This document shows positions 25,238 to 33,500 of a stretch of DNA of 64,000 bases, piece by piece. The notes below the pieces were generated by a model. That model was not told where the DNA came from. It did not search any database and saw nothing but the letters and a program-made list of their open reading frames with translations. Each line of letters opens with the position of its first letter. Positions within the stretch are counted from its first letter, which is position 1. A program made the translations under genes and the position numbers. This DNA is from Timema cristinae (lineage: Eukaryota > Arthropoda > Insecta > Phasmatodea > Timematidae), in assembly GCA_039000515.1 (NCBI GenBank), contig JBCFYV010011135.1:28283491-28347490 (forward strand). The letters are read 5' to 3'.

Positions 25238-28200
25238 AATAAATAATCACAATTTAAAGTAAAAACACAACACATATTAACAAACACAATTCAAAGTTTT
25301 GATGTCACACGACACCTTCCTTGGAAAGTAGCTGTCTAAACAGGAAGTTGGATTTTAATTAGTCATATTGAAGGTTTTTTTATCACCGTATCTTACCTGT
25401 TCGTGTTATACACATGTATGATATATACTCTGATAGGGTAGGGATGAGGAAGGAAGCGTTTAAGAAGTAATATACCAGCATTATCGATGAAGGCGAATGG
25501 GAAACTCGTTTAGGGAAACCACCCTAATTAGACCCGACTGAGATTCCAACCCCGATCTCCCTGTCTTCAGCAGTCGAGCTCAACACGAGAGTGACGCCTT
25601 AGACCGACTGGCCAATGAAGCAGCTAACACTGAAATTATTATTATTAGCACTGCGTCTTACTACCCGTTTGGGTTATACGCACTTACGCTAATGTGTAAT
25701 GGTAGGATGATTGTGAGATGAAATGGAGGACCTACAGTTTAACGTGGGATCCGAACCACGGTGGAGGCCTGGCATTCCCCACATTCACAAGTTGTGATTA
25801 ATACACGTATTGTCAGAGGTGAAGGAAGGGTTTGGAAATCAAATAAATTGTGCCGGGACCGAGGATTGAACCCCGGACCCCCGACACAGAAGTCCAACAC
25901 CTTACCCCTAGACCACCAGGTCACCCGATACTGGAATTAACCCCAATATCACTACTACTACTTCTTCTTCTTGAAGAAGATGCCATGGAAACATTGAAAT
26001 ACTAAATCTGGTTTAAAAATCTCATTTCGGTGGTCGCGTGGTCTAACACGCTTCTCTCGCAGTAGACTAGACCACCATTGACAAGAATGAGGTTTGAATC
26101 TCAGTCGGGGTGGTTTTTTTTCAAAATGTTTTTCCACGCAAATGTGGCTAAACTTCCTATAAATGTAACCTACATAATCCCTAAAACCATTAATGTATAG
26201 CCCAAAAAGGGTAGTAAGACGTGATGCTAGAAAAATAATAATAGAAAGTGCCTATTATTATGTGTTCAAGAGTCTTTTTTTTTACTTTGATTTGTGCTCA
26301 ATTTTTTTCTAAAATTCTATTATTTAATTACATATTGTAATAACCCTGCCCTAGATTGGGATGTTTGATTAAAAGTAACGTAACAGTGTTGAAACGAAGC
26401 AACTGAAATAACGAGTTTGGGCTACTTTACTTGTTGTGATTAGTTAGAAAACATTAGGAAAGAATGCTGACAACTCATAACAACTTGTCCCCGTTGCAAT
26501 CGGGCTGATTTGCAGTATAAAGGGTTATGTTTAAGAAATATCGAGGCTTACACAATAAAATCTACTCAAGAGGGGCCCCCACTGCCCGTTTTCAGGGCCA
26601 TGTGGATTATAGCATCGGTTACTTGTGCTAGAGGGCAACCGTCATACCCAGAGTACTGGGTTCGAATCTGTAAGTGGTGTCAGTGGTCAAGTATTCCTCG
26701 CTAAGCCAGTTTTATCACAAGCTCCTAACGTCAAAGTCATTATATCTTTTTGTAACGACTTTCTAACACCACATTTTTCAAGTGACTCCAAAAACAACAG
26801 ACTTTATGATTTCGAGCCCCACACATCTATTTTGCTATCGTCCTTATCCTTTCTCTCAAGCTATCCTGACAGATTTAGATCCGCAGGAAGGGGTGGGGGG
26901 TACAATATTATCTTATATTGATAGTCTCGAAGCTTCACACAGACTTTGCGAAAATAAAAGCCATGCAATTTGTAAGGAAAGCTGTTAAAATAGCATTCAA
27001 TAAAGAAGACAGTAAAAAGTGTTCTAAGAAGATATCAGCTTCCTTCCACCCTCATTCCCCCACCTCCCCAAAAAAGAAAGATTTATATTGGTTAGGAAAT
27101 CAAAGTATTCTAACCAGTAGATGGTGTAAGCCTCGGCTTGGGCGGGGTCCTTTATGTTGGGTTCGTTCAGTAGGTCCTGGATGCCGAGCAGAATCTGTTT
27201 GATGGTGATGGCCGGACGCCAGTCCTTCTCTTCGTCCAACAGCGACAGGCAGACGGTTCCTACAAAAACAGCGGACAAAGTAAAACTGCGCACAAATCAT
27301 AAGAAAGTTGGAACAAAAATTATTTCTCATATTCAAAGTTATTTTGAAGCAAACTTAAAAATTAGGGATGTAATCCTCGAATCCTTAAGGATATTTATGA
27401 AAATATCAGATTAAAGTTTAGAAAAAAAACAAAAACTAGTTTTTCTTTCTCCGAATAATTTGAATGGGAATTGGGTTAGGGATGAGGATAGTGGAATTGA
27501 GAGGAAATGTACCTGCATTTGTTTGTAGAGTGGGAAGCCATTTAGGAAAAACCACCCCCAGTTCACCCAACCGAGATTCGCACCTCAATCTCCCTGTCCT
27601 CGGTAGTCTGGCTCTACACGAAACTAGTGTGTTAGCCAACTACGCCATCGAGGCTGTGCATATATGCGGTGTTATTTACATTTTTCGGTGGCTAAGATCC
27701 ATTTGCAAGATAAAACTAAATAATGGGTTCTGAATTTCATCAATTTCCGGTTATCGACAGTGCTCTGGTCTTCCATCTGTTGAATAAGCATGGTACACCT
27801 GTCTTATGAGAAGAAAGGGGTAGCCTCCACACTAGCCCCTAGTCTGGAGATTGAAATGTGACCTTCCGAATACGAGGCAGGTTCAATAAACTCGACACCA
27901 AATGACCTTGAGCCTGTACAAACCTGAAGGGTAGACGTTTGGATGGAAGAGGGGTGGCTCGAACTTGCACTTTGGAGGGCTGGAGGGGTAGTCCTCCTTG
28001 AAGATCATTCGGAGCTTATACAAGCCGCCTTCCCATGGAGTCTGAGGGGTAAACAACCATTTTAGATTGGCGTAACATTAAACAACCACTATAAAGTGGG
28101 CGTAACATTAAACAACCACTGTAGAGTGGGCGTAACATTAAACAACCACTGTAGAGTGGTCGTAACATTAAACAACCAACTGTAAGTGGCCATGACAACC

Positions 28201-31040
28201 AGGTAGACGTGGATAACATTAACATCACTTGTAGAGTGGGCGGTAGCCTAAACAACCACTTAAAGTGGGCGTAGACATTAAACAACCACTATAAATGGGC
28301 GTAACATTAAACAACCACTATAAAGTGGGCGTAACATTAAACAACCACTGTAGAGTGGGCGTAACATTAAACAACCACTGTAGAGTGGGCGTAACATTAA
28401 ACAACCACTGTAGAGTGGGCGTAACATTAAACAACCACTGTAGAGTGGGCGTAACATTAAACAACCATGTAAGTGGCGTAACATTAAACAACACTTAAGT
28501 GGCTAACACTTAAACAACCATTAAGTGGGCGTACATTAAACAACCACTTAAGTGGGCGTAACATTAAACAACCACTATAAAGTGGGCGTAACATTAAACA
28601 ACCACTGTAGAGTGGGCGTAACATTAAACAACCACTGTAGAGTGGGCGTAACATTAAACAACCATTGTAGAGTGGGCGTAGCATTAAACAACCAACATTA
28701 GCGTTCCCTTCCATTACTGAGCTCTACGGAAAGGTTTATTTTGATTATTATAATCGTGGCTATACAGATCTTTAACAAAATGTAAATCTATCCCAAGATT
28801 CAATGGCTATCTTGAGGAGTTTACATTATAGGAATAGTTACTCACCGATTTTTTGCCGGGAATAGCGCATTCCCAGTTCATGAGATTTAAACCTCCATCG
28901 GAAGTTTTCATTGGGCGAGCCACAAATCCCTTAAAAATAAAAATATAAACGTAAAATATACATTAGCTTACAATTATTTAAAAGTACTGTACACACAATA
29001 ATATTTAAATCGATAGGCTATTTCTTATTTAAGTAAAAATATTTTTAATAATATTTAGCACCGCGTCTTACTACCCATTCGGGTTATACGCTTTAAGTAC
29101 TAATTACGCTAATGGATTAGGAATTTGGAAGGTTGAATTAGAGGAAGTGAACCTGCATTTGCGTGGAGGGAGAGTGGAAAACCAGTTAGGAAAAACCACC
29201 CCCAGTTCACCCGACCGAGATTCGAACCTCGATTTCCCCGTCCTCGGCGGTCGAGCTCAACATGACAACGCGCGTTAGCCAACTACACCACCGAGGCGGG
29301 TAAGTAAAAATTAAAGGTGTGATAAATTCATAAGTCCTTTTCAAATATTCTATTGTATACCTTAATTATATTATGAATGGACAGCTGGTGCACTTTTATA
29401 AAACAAAAGTCATATTTTTTCTTTAAGTCAACAGTGATAACATTTTATTAAATTATCAGTATTGCTTTTATTTTTAATTTAGCACCGCGTCTTACCCGCC
29501 TCTCTGGCGTAGTTGGCTAACGTGCTAGTCGTGTTGAGCCCGACTGCTGAGGACGGGATAATCGAGGTTCGAATCTCGGTCGGGTGAACTGGGGGGGTTT
29601 TTCCTAAATGGTTTTCCACTCTCCCTCCCGCAAATGCGGGTTCACTTCCTCTAATTCAACCTTCACAATTCCTAATCCATTAGGGTGATTAGTACTTAAA
29701 GCGTATAACCCGAACGGGTAGTAAGATGTGGTGCTAAATAATAATAATAATTAAAAAAAGCACCGTGTCTTACTCTCAGGTTGGGTTATACGCTTTAAGT
29801 ACTAATTACGCTAAGTGGGCTAAGAATAAGAAAGGTTGAATTTAGAGGGAATTTACCTTGCATTTACGCAGAAAGAGAGAGCAGGAAACCAATTAGGGAA
29901 AACCGCCTTCAGTACATTCAACCGGGTTTCGAACCATGATCTCGTCATCGGTAGTATAGTATACTGCAATCTTGAGTGACACCTTAGGCCATGCGGCCAC
30001 CGAAGCAGGTTACTTTTACCAGTGATAATACTAAATAACGTTAACCACATTCTGTGACTTTTTCAAGACCCATGTATTTAATATTGACGAAAGGGTGGGG
30101 GAAGGTAGGGAGGAAGAAAAAAATGTTCAACCGCATCCTTGACACTTCTTGGTGTTAATGTGATTTGATTTTTCATCTTTTGAGGCTAGTGATAATTATT
30201 GACATTTTTTAATAAACCTAAAAAGTGTCTAAAATGTTTATACAATTTTTAATGGATTTGATTCATAAACTTGACATAGTAAAATATTCAACAAAGAGTT
30301 GATTATAGTAAGCCTAAAATAAATTATTCGATTCAGATCCAAACCTACTTTTAAATCAATTTTTTTTTAAACCACAAGATTCGATTTGAGTTGGCCTAAG
30401 TTAGCCAATATTCGAATTTGATTCGAAATTGAAAATAATGGTTTCGCAGAGGCTTAATATTTTTTTACAGGTAAACCATTTCATAAAAATGTAAGCTAAT
30501 TTTGTTTGAGCAAAGTACTGTATATTATATACATACCAACTCCGGTTATAAAATAAAAACTTAACATATTATAACAATATTTATAGTCCTACTTTTATAT
30601 TATTTAGGATCACAATTTTAAATTTGGAATTGAATATAAAATATCTGTGAAGTAATTGTATTATATTTGGAAGAAGGTAAAGGAAAGGAGGATGGAAAAA
30701 TTGGAATTGACAAATTTATTTAGAATTTAGATTCACAATGTCAACGAAGCTTCCCATGAAGTAATCTGTATCGGAGCATTTTACTGTGACCAAGACAATA
30801 AATTTGTTATTACTAATTAATATACTTTAGGCCACTTCTGAAGGGAGTTGGGCAATAGAAAAGTATAGGAACCGGATTGACCACGACCACGACTATGTTA
30901 ATAGATATCACAAGCATCACCGACGTCATAGATGATTTATACCGTAGAAAGACAAAAGTGTGTGAACAACTTACGAAAGGGTGGTCTCGCCTCCAGGCTC
31001 TTCGTTCTTCTGCAAGACGAGTGGTCGAAATGCCAGACAT
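12681..31040 (-). CDS. UBE2I: SUMO-conjugating enzyme UBC9 (UBE2I), with two alternative last exons
   Basis: Coding exons, in transcript order: 31040-30975, 28929-28846, 28041-27924, 27259-27115, then either 20112-20046 (5a) or 12747-12681 (5b). All junctions are GT-AG and in phase, and each form encodes 159 residues (human 158). UBC9 takes SUMO from the E1 as a thioester and passes it to target lysines, mostly in the nucleus. Key residues fall at the human numbers: HPN loop with N85 (FHPNVYPSG), catalytic C93 (GTVCLSLL), D127 and Y134 (DPAQAEAY). The N-terminus [26 protein letters not shown] exon carries the basic helix that binds SUMO and E1. The gene is divergent from RNPS1. The paired last exons are the oddity: they change residues 139-159 only. 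Confidence is very high for identity and splicing of exons 1-5a, and high that 5b is a usable exon. Confidence 0.95.
13198..13785. repeat. 51-bp minisatellite, about 11 copies (intron of UBC9 exon-5b form)
   Basis: Unit begins AGGAAGAACCTTATCTGACA and ends CAGTCCAATGTTCAT. Later copies carry small deletions. It sits 450 bp upstream (transcript sense) of UBC9 exon 5b. Confidence 0.93.
14215..14660. repeat. Dispersed repeat, family also at 42690-43095
   Basis: Shared blocks include ATGACTCAACTTTG, AAAGACA, GAGGGxTGGAA, CATGTTGAC and AATGTGAAAA followed by AATTGATC-like sequence. Class unknown. Confidence 0.5.
14706..15000 (+). repeat. SINE type B, copy 1
   Basis: tRNA-like head GGTGACCTTGCGGTCTAGGG with B box GGTTCAATCC. 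Body AGATTTATCTGATTACCAAA; tail CGTATAACCCGAACAGGTAG, then AATAAT. Confidence 0.88.
15001..15240 (-). repeat. Pyrimidine-rich sequence, possibly LINE 3' region
   Basis: CT-rich text (CTCCCTTGTGCTCTTTTCC) resembles the LINE-associated stretch at 37.8-38.5 kb. Weak. Confidence 0.3.
15585..16087 (-). repeat. SINE type A, split by an LTR-like insertion
   Basis: Tail (CACATCTTACTACCCATTCA) at 15590, middle from about 15898, tRNA head ending CACCTAGGCGGGTT at 16087. Interrupted by 15621-15897. Confidence 0.85.
15621..15897. mobile_element. Short solo-LTR-like insertion inside a SINE
   Basis: 277 bp starting TGTAACG and ending AGTTACA (inverted TGTAAC/GTTACA), flanked by GTAC and CTAC. It precisely interrupts the SINE consensus AAGTACTAATTACGC. 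Contains a (TA)n run. Confidence 0.55.
16524..16924. repeat. 129-bp tandem repeat, about 3.1 copies
   Basis: Unit starts GTTTAGTTGTAAAATACACA and contains CTGGAGAGGGTTG and GGGGGTAGCTATTACTTC. The period is a multiple of three, which produces long ORFs on both strands that are not genes. Confidence 0.93.
17236..18065. mobile_element. TIR element with CAGGTTC-type ends
   Basis: Left end CAGGGTTCTTACAGAC; right end, reversed, CAGGTTCATACGGTCC. Flanked by the direct repeat TCAACT (17230-17235, 18066-18071). Both ends carry CAAGGAC motifs. No transposase. Confidence 0.55.
18190..18465 (-). repeat. SINE with a different tRNA head (type E)
   Basis: Reversed head TGGTCTAGTGGTCAGATTTC with B box GGTTCGATCCC near 18440-18420. 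Confidence 0.55.
18500..18720 (-). repeat. Degenerate SINE type A relative
   Basis: GAGAAAATGTACTTGCGACA and GGATTCAAACCCCGATCTAT match the SINE A body and B box with many changes. Confidence 0.45.
18730..20040. other. AT-rich gene-free stretch (UBC9 3' side of exon 5a)
   Basis: No ORF or element recognised. AATAAA for exon 5a on the minus strand at 19973-19968. Confidence 0.4.
20046..20112 (-). CDS. UBE2I: UBC9 alternative last exon 5a
   Basis: 67 bp: completes Cys138 as TGC, then 21 codons ([21 protein letters not shown]) and TAG. The acceptor is CTATTTTCAG. It is the closer match to the usual UBC9 end ([17 protein letters not shown]). An AATAAA on the minus strand lies about 75 bp past the stop (19973-19968). 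Confidence 0.92.
20239..20494 (-). repeat. SINE type A copy
   Basis: Full-length: tail TAGCACCACGTCTTACTACC at left, B box TCGAACCTCGATCTCC, head end CCACCGAGGCGGGT at right. Confidence 0.9.
20495..21198. other. Gene-free; one inverted half-unit of the 51-bp minisatellite at 20650-20715
   Basis: 20655-20700 reads GAAAAGGTTGTTCCTATGAA, then GGACTGTAGTAA, the reverse of the 13.2-kb unit. The rest is AT-rich. Confidence 0.5.
21201..21421. mobile_element. TA-flanked MITE, copy 1
   Basis: Long TIR CAGTAGCTCCATGGCTTCTT, then TGGTGCTGACTGACAGC, and its inverse; TA on both sides. A nested palindrome (CTTCTGACAGTCAA and reverse) is inside. Copies at 23853 and 41235. Confidence 0.88.
21424..22460. 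other. AT-rich gene-free stretch
   Basis: Possible degenerate SINE tail near 21885-22030 (TACCTGTTCAAGTTATACAC). Poly-C at 22401. Nothing coding. Confidence 0.4.
22464..22660 (+). repeat. SINE type C copy with an internal triplication
   Basis: Head TAGCTAAGTCGGTAGGTAGC, body CATGACCGTAAAATTAAT. GGCGAGAAATGG is present three times in tandem; end GGGTGTTGTGTCTGTACTAG. Confidence 0.7.
22655..22896 (-). repeat. SINE type A copy
   Basis: TAGCACCGCATCTAACTACC at left, head end CCACCGAGGCGGGT at right. Confidence 0.9.
22957..23170 (+). repeat. SINE type A copy, 5' truncated
   Basis: Begins within the anticodon-arm region (GTGCCGAGGACAGGGAGATC), has B box GGTTCGAACCTCGG, and ends GCTAAATAATAATAA. 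Confidence 0.88.
23548..24195. mobile_element. Decayed transposon fragment with a DDE-type remnant, interrupted by a MITE
   Basis: The plus frame at 23702 reads [20 protein letters not shown], resembling the PPYHPELNPIE block of DDE transposases. Flanking pieces match 388-590 and 45290-45475. The TA-flanked MITE at 23853-24055 is inserted in it. Confidence 0.5.
23853..24055. mobile_element. TA-flanked MITE, copy 2
   Basis: CAGTAGCCCCGTGGC and inverse GCCATAGGGCTACTG, TA at 23851-23852 and 24056-24057. Contains GGTTCGGCGTAGGGATGCAT, shared with the other copies. Confidence 0.9.
24505..24695 (+). repeat. Degenerate SINE type A copy
   Basis: GGAGATCGGGGTTCGAGACC, TTTTCCACTCTCCCTCCACG and tail CGTATAACCCAAACAGGTAG. 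Confidence 0.65.
25130..25200 (+). pseudogene. Short DDE-transposase-like remnant
   Basis: CCCCTGACCTAAATTTCATT reads as PDLNFI, an SPDLNPIE-like block. Too short to classify. Followed by a (TA)n run at 25201-25238. Confidence 0.3.
25384..25622 (-). repeat. Degenerate SINE type A copy
   Basis: TATCTTACCTGTTCGTGTTA at left; GATTCCAACCCCGATCTCCC as B box; head end GCCAATGAAGCAGCT. Confidence 0.7.
25637..25928 (-). repeat. SINE type B, copy 2
   Basis: AGCACTGCGTCTTACTACCC at left, reversed B-box region GAGGATTGAACCCCGG and head ACCACCAGGTCACC at right. Confidence 0.9.
26024..26250 (+). repeat. SINE type A2 copy (GGTCGCGTGGTCTAA head)
   Basis: Head GGTGGTCGCGTGGTCTAACA with CTCTCGCAGTAGACTAGACC, B box GGTTTGAATCTCAG, tail GTAGTAAGACGTGATGCTA. 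Confidence 0.8.
26600..26720 (+). repeat. tRNA-like fragment, possible SINE head
   Basis: GCTAGAGGGCAACCGTC with CTGGGTTCGAATCTG. Not a foldable tRNA gene by eye. Confidence 0.3.
27115..27259 (-). CDS. UBE2I: UBC9 coding exon 4 (catalytic cysteine)
   Basis: 145 bp from Gly90 to the first two bases of Cys138. Contains TVCLSLL with catalytic C93, [17 protein letters not shown] and [11 protein letters not shown]. Acceptor TTTTTGTAG, donor GTTAGA. The split TG|N codon lets either last exon complete Cys138 (TGC or TGT). Confidence 0.95.
27440..27655 (-). repeat. SINE type A copy in UBC9 intron 4
   Basis: Contains AACCACCCCCAGTTCACCCA, GATTCGCACCTCAATCTCCC and head end CGCCATCGAGGCTG. Its tail is truncated at the left. 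Note that it lies in intron 3 (27260-27923) of the UBC9 transcript. Confidence 0.8.
27924..28041 (-). CDS. UBE2I: UBC9 coding exon 3
   Basis: 118 bp encoding [19 protein letters not shown] through FHPNVYPS plus the first base of Gly90. It holds the HPN motif (N85). Acceptor CCCTCAG, donor GTTTGT. Confidence 0.95.
28050..28700. repeat. 30-bp minisatellite, about 20 copies, filling UBC9 intron 2
   Basis: Unit (plus) GTGGGCGTAACATTAAACAA, then CCACTGTAGA. Intron 2 spans 28042-28845, so the array occupies about 80% of it and begins within 10 bp of the exon-3 acceptor. On the transcript strand each unit ends CCACTCTACAG, which looks like a 3' splice site. Confidence 0.93.
28846..28929 (-). CDS. 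UBE2I: UBC9 coding exon 2
   Basis: 84 bp, 28 codons, including [19 protein letters not shown]. Acceptor TTTTTAAG, donor GTGAGT. The last codon is Ser where human UBC9 has Gly51. Confidence 0.95.
29044..29300 (-). repeat. SINE type A copy in UBC9 intron 1
   Basis: TTTAGCACCGCGTCTTACTA at left, head end CACCGAGGCGGGTA at right; full-length. Confidence 0.9.
29476..29752 (+). repeat. SINE type A copy preceded by a reversed tail stub
   Basis: A reversed stub TTTAGCACCGCGTCTTAC (29477-29494) abuts the head CCCGCCTCTCTGGCGTAGTT of a plus copy, which ends GTAAGATGTGGTGCTAAATA. Confidence 0.88.
29753..30012 (-). repeat. SINE type A copy, tail-to-tail with the previous one
   Basis: AGCACCGTGTCTTACTCTCA at left; A2-like head end GGCCACCGAAGCAGG at right. 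Confidence 0.82.
30013..30800. other. AT-rich part of UBC9 intron 1
   Basis: No element or ORF recognised. Confidence 0.4.
30975..31040 (-). CDS. UBE2I: UBC9 coding exon 1
   Basis: 66 bp, 22 codons from ATG ([18 protein letters not shown], then DHPF), ending in donor GTAAGT. Fourteen bases upstream of the ATG is a good acceptor (pyrimidine-rich, TTTCATAG, AG at 31056-31055), so a non-coding first exon probably lies further upstream. Confidence 0.95.
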
Positions 31041-31336
31041 GGTGAGCTCAACGCCTATGAAACAGACAGAATTTGACATTGACTCAAGAGAGAGGGGGAT
31101 TTTGGCCCTTTATAAGCGACTTCTCCCTGAAAATTTTGCCGGCCAATTGGCATTGTGAAGTAGCAGGTTGACAATGTAGAAGTAGGCCTATCCTACTAGG
31201 GTTGTTATAATTTTACCCACCACAAAAAAATAAAAAATATAAAAAATCGGTTATTAAAACTTATTGTATTGAATACAAAGCAATAATTTTATCGTCTGAA
31301 TGAATTTTTTGAAAATGGTTAGCCTATTTTCCATTT

Positions 31337-31590
31337 AATAATTTTAACACCGCGTCTTACTACCCGTTCGGGTTATAAGCTTTAAGTACTAATTACGTTA
31401 ATGGCTTTAGGAATTGGGAAGGTTGAATTAGAGGAAGTGAACCCGCATTGTGTGGAGAAAGAGTGGAAAACCATTTAGGAAAAACCACCCCCAGTTCACC
31501 CGACCGAGATTCGAACCTCGATCTCCCCGTCCTCAGCAGTCGAGCTCAACACGACAAGCGTGTTAGCCAACTACGCCACAGAGGTGGGTC
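31337..31590 (-). repeat. SINE type A copy upstream of UBC9
   Basis: ACACCGCGTCTTACTACCCG at left, GATTCGAACCTCGATCTCCC, head end CACAGAGGTGGGT at right. Confidence 0.9.
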
Positions 31591-31624
31591 ATTTAATAAT
31601 TAAATTACGATTAATTTTATTTAT

Positions 31625-31845
31625 ATAGCACAGCGTCTCACTACCTGTTTGGGTAATATGCTTATGTACTAATAATACTAATTATTGTAGGGATTAGTAA
31701 GGTTAGTTTAAAAGTATTCACATGGAAGGAGCGTGGTAGAACCGTTTGAAAAAAAAACAAAAAAAAACACCTTCAGTAGCTTACACCTGACCAAGATTCC
31801 AACCTAGATCTCCTCCGTCATTGGCAGTTAGTCTAGTGCGGGAGT
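31625..31845 (-). repeat. Degenerate SINE type A copy
   Basis: AGCACAGCGTCTCACTACCT at left, GATTCCAACCTAGATCTCC at right. Confidence 0.65.
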
Positions 31846-31967
31846 TAATCTTTAAAATAGAGGTGGGTAACATGTGTTTCAATGTAGCCTCAGGTGTAGA
31901 AAAGGAGAAGTGTAAAAAAATTAATAAATTAGTTTTCTCAAATGAACATTTAAAACAACACACTAGT

Positions 31968-32148
31968 TGTATCCAAATAGTCTATTTCACACGTCGTTTA
32001 GTTGCATTGGCAATCGCGTGATCAAGAGTAGATCTGTCCGAAGAATCGTGAAGTGTACCGATGCTGTGCAAATAATCTGTTGCAGTCTTCAATCTCAAGT
32101 GTGTGATAAGTGTACATTTATCAAGTCAAGTGTGATTATTCGGATACA
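31968..32148. mobile_element. TGTATCC-ended TIR element, copy 1
   Basis: Ends TGTATCCAAATAGTC and GATTATTCGGATACA (inverted). Interior TAGATCTGTCCGAAGAATC matches the reverse of the copy at 34720-35094. Confidence 0.7.
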
Positions 32149-33219
32149 GCCGCTCTGTTCTAAACCTACCTCAAGATGCAAATACAAAAAATTGTTCGAA
32201 TTGAAAATATTCAGGACAATGTAATTCAAAATTGGATAATATTTTGTCTGAAGGCAGAGCTGAAACAAAGTGTTGGATCAGATAATTTAAAACCCAATTT
32301 GGATATGGTTTTTCTATTCCATAATTTAAAAAAAAAAGTTAAGTGACAAGAGAAAACAACATTTTAGACTCCGTTTTCTTATGTTGCACATTCTTCCCCC
32401 AGTTTTCCAGCTGTTAATTTATCATTTTCTAAACTGAAGCTTTGATTTCAAAAATTGATAATTGTCTTGTTTATGGCATAACCAGGAATTTGATATAAAA
32501 GGAAAAATAAAATAATCTGTCAAGATACAAAGCACCAGATAAATAATTATTGTAAAATTAATATAACCTTTGCTGATCCTTAATGCTATTAATATAAACC
32601 AATAGTTTGTATGAATGTTTTTAATTGTTTACATTAAAGCCAATGGCTGCAATTGGCATCAGTCACACGTTTAAATGATACTTCGATTCCCACCACATTA
32701 ACTTGGTGTAGGTCCACAAATGATTTTATTTTAAAGACAGGGAGCTCCAAACATTTTAAATACAGTTGGCAACGATTATGAAATTCATAATAATTCAACT
32801 GTACCAACGACCAAATTGAGCACAAAGAAAGAGTGAATTGACAACATGAATGAATTGTAGTTTGAACCAAATATAGACATAATCTTCATTATAAATGGTA
32901 ATAAGCTTACATAGAACAAATCGGTTATTTTGCTAGCTAAACTAAAATTAAAGATGTACTCACCAATAACTTAAGTTTGTAAAAACTCCCGTGGAAATAT
33001 CACATTAGCGTCAACGATAAAGACAAGAGCACCTTCACTTATGCAATAATCTTCAATGTAACGTATTCCTATTCGCTTAGCTAGCGCTTCACAAGCATGT
33101 ACGTTCATTGGCTATCGCATTATTGAGGCAGGTACCTTCAGAAATTATCATTGGTTTGTAAATAGTTTATGAATCAAATATATTTGATTGTTTATAAATC
33201 CACATTTAATTATTTTACA
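32149..33219. other. UBC9-RNPS1 intergenic stretch
   Basis: AT-rich. The likely home of UBC9 and RNPS1 5' exons and promoters, but no exon or CpG-like segment is visible. Contains the coding-like fragment at 32990-33108 (-). Confidence 0.4.
32990..33108 (-). pseudogene. Unidentified coding-like fragment
   Basis: The minus frame reads about 45 residues from an ATG: NVHACEALAKRIGIRYIEDY, then CISEGALVFIVDANVIFPRE. The composition is protein-like and unlike the AT-rich surroundings. A stop lies three codons upstream in frame and TAA follows. I do not recognise the family; it may be a transposon or gene remnant. Confidence 0.35.
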
Positions 33220-33500
33220 TGGTGACCTGGTGGTCTAGGGGTAAGGTGTCAGACTTCTGTGCTGGCGGCCGGGTTTCAATCCCCGGTCCTGGCACAGATT
33301 TATTTGATTACCAAAACCTTCCTTCACCTCTGACAAGACATCTTGTGAATGTGGGGAATGCCAACCCTCCACCGTGGTTCGGATTCCACGTTAAACTATA
33401 GGTCCTTCATTTCATCTCACAATCACCCTACCATTACACATTAGCGTAAGTGCGTATAACCCGGACGGGTAGTAAGATGCGGTGCTAATAATAATAATAA
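33220..33500 (+). repeat. SINE type B, copy 3
   Basis: GGTGACCTGGTGGTCTAGGG head, GGTTTCAATCCCCGG, tail CGTATAACCCGGACGGGTAG. Confidence 0.9.

Noticed and set aside
28016..28714. Repetitive ORFs ([10 protein letters not shown] and [10 protein letters not shown] units)
   Set aside because: Translations of the 30-bp minisatellite in UBC9 intron 2.
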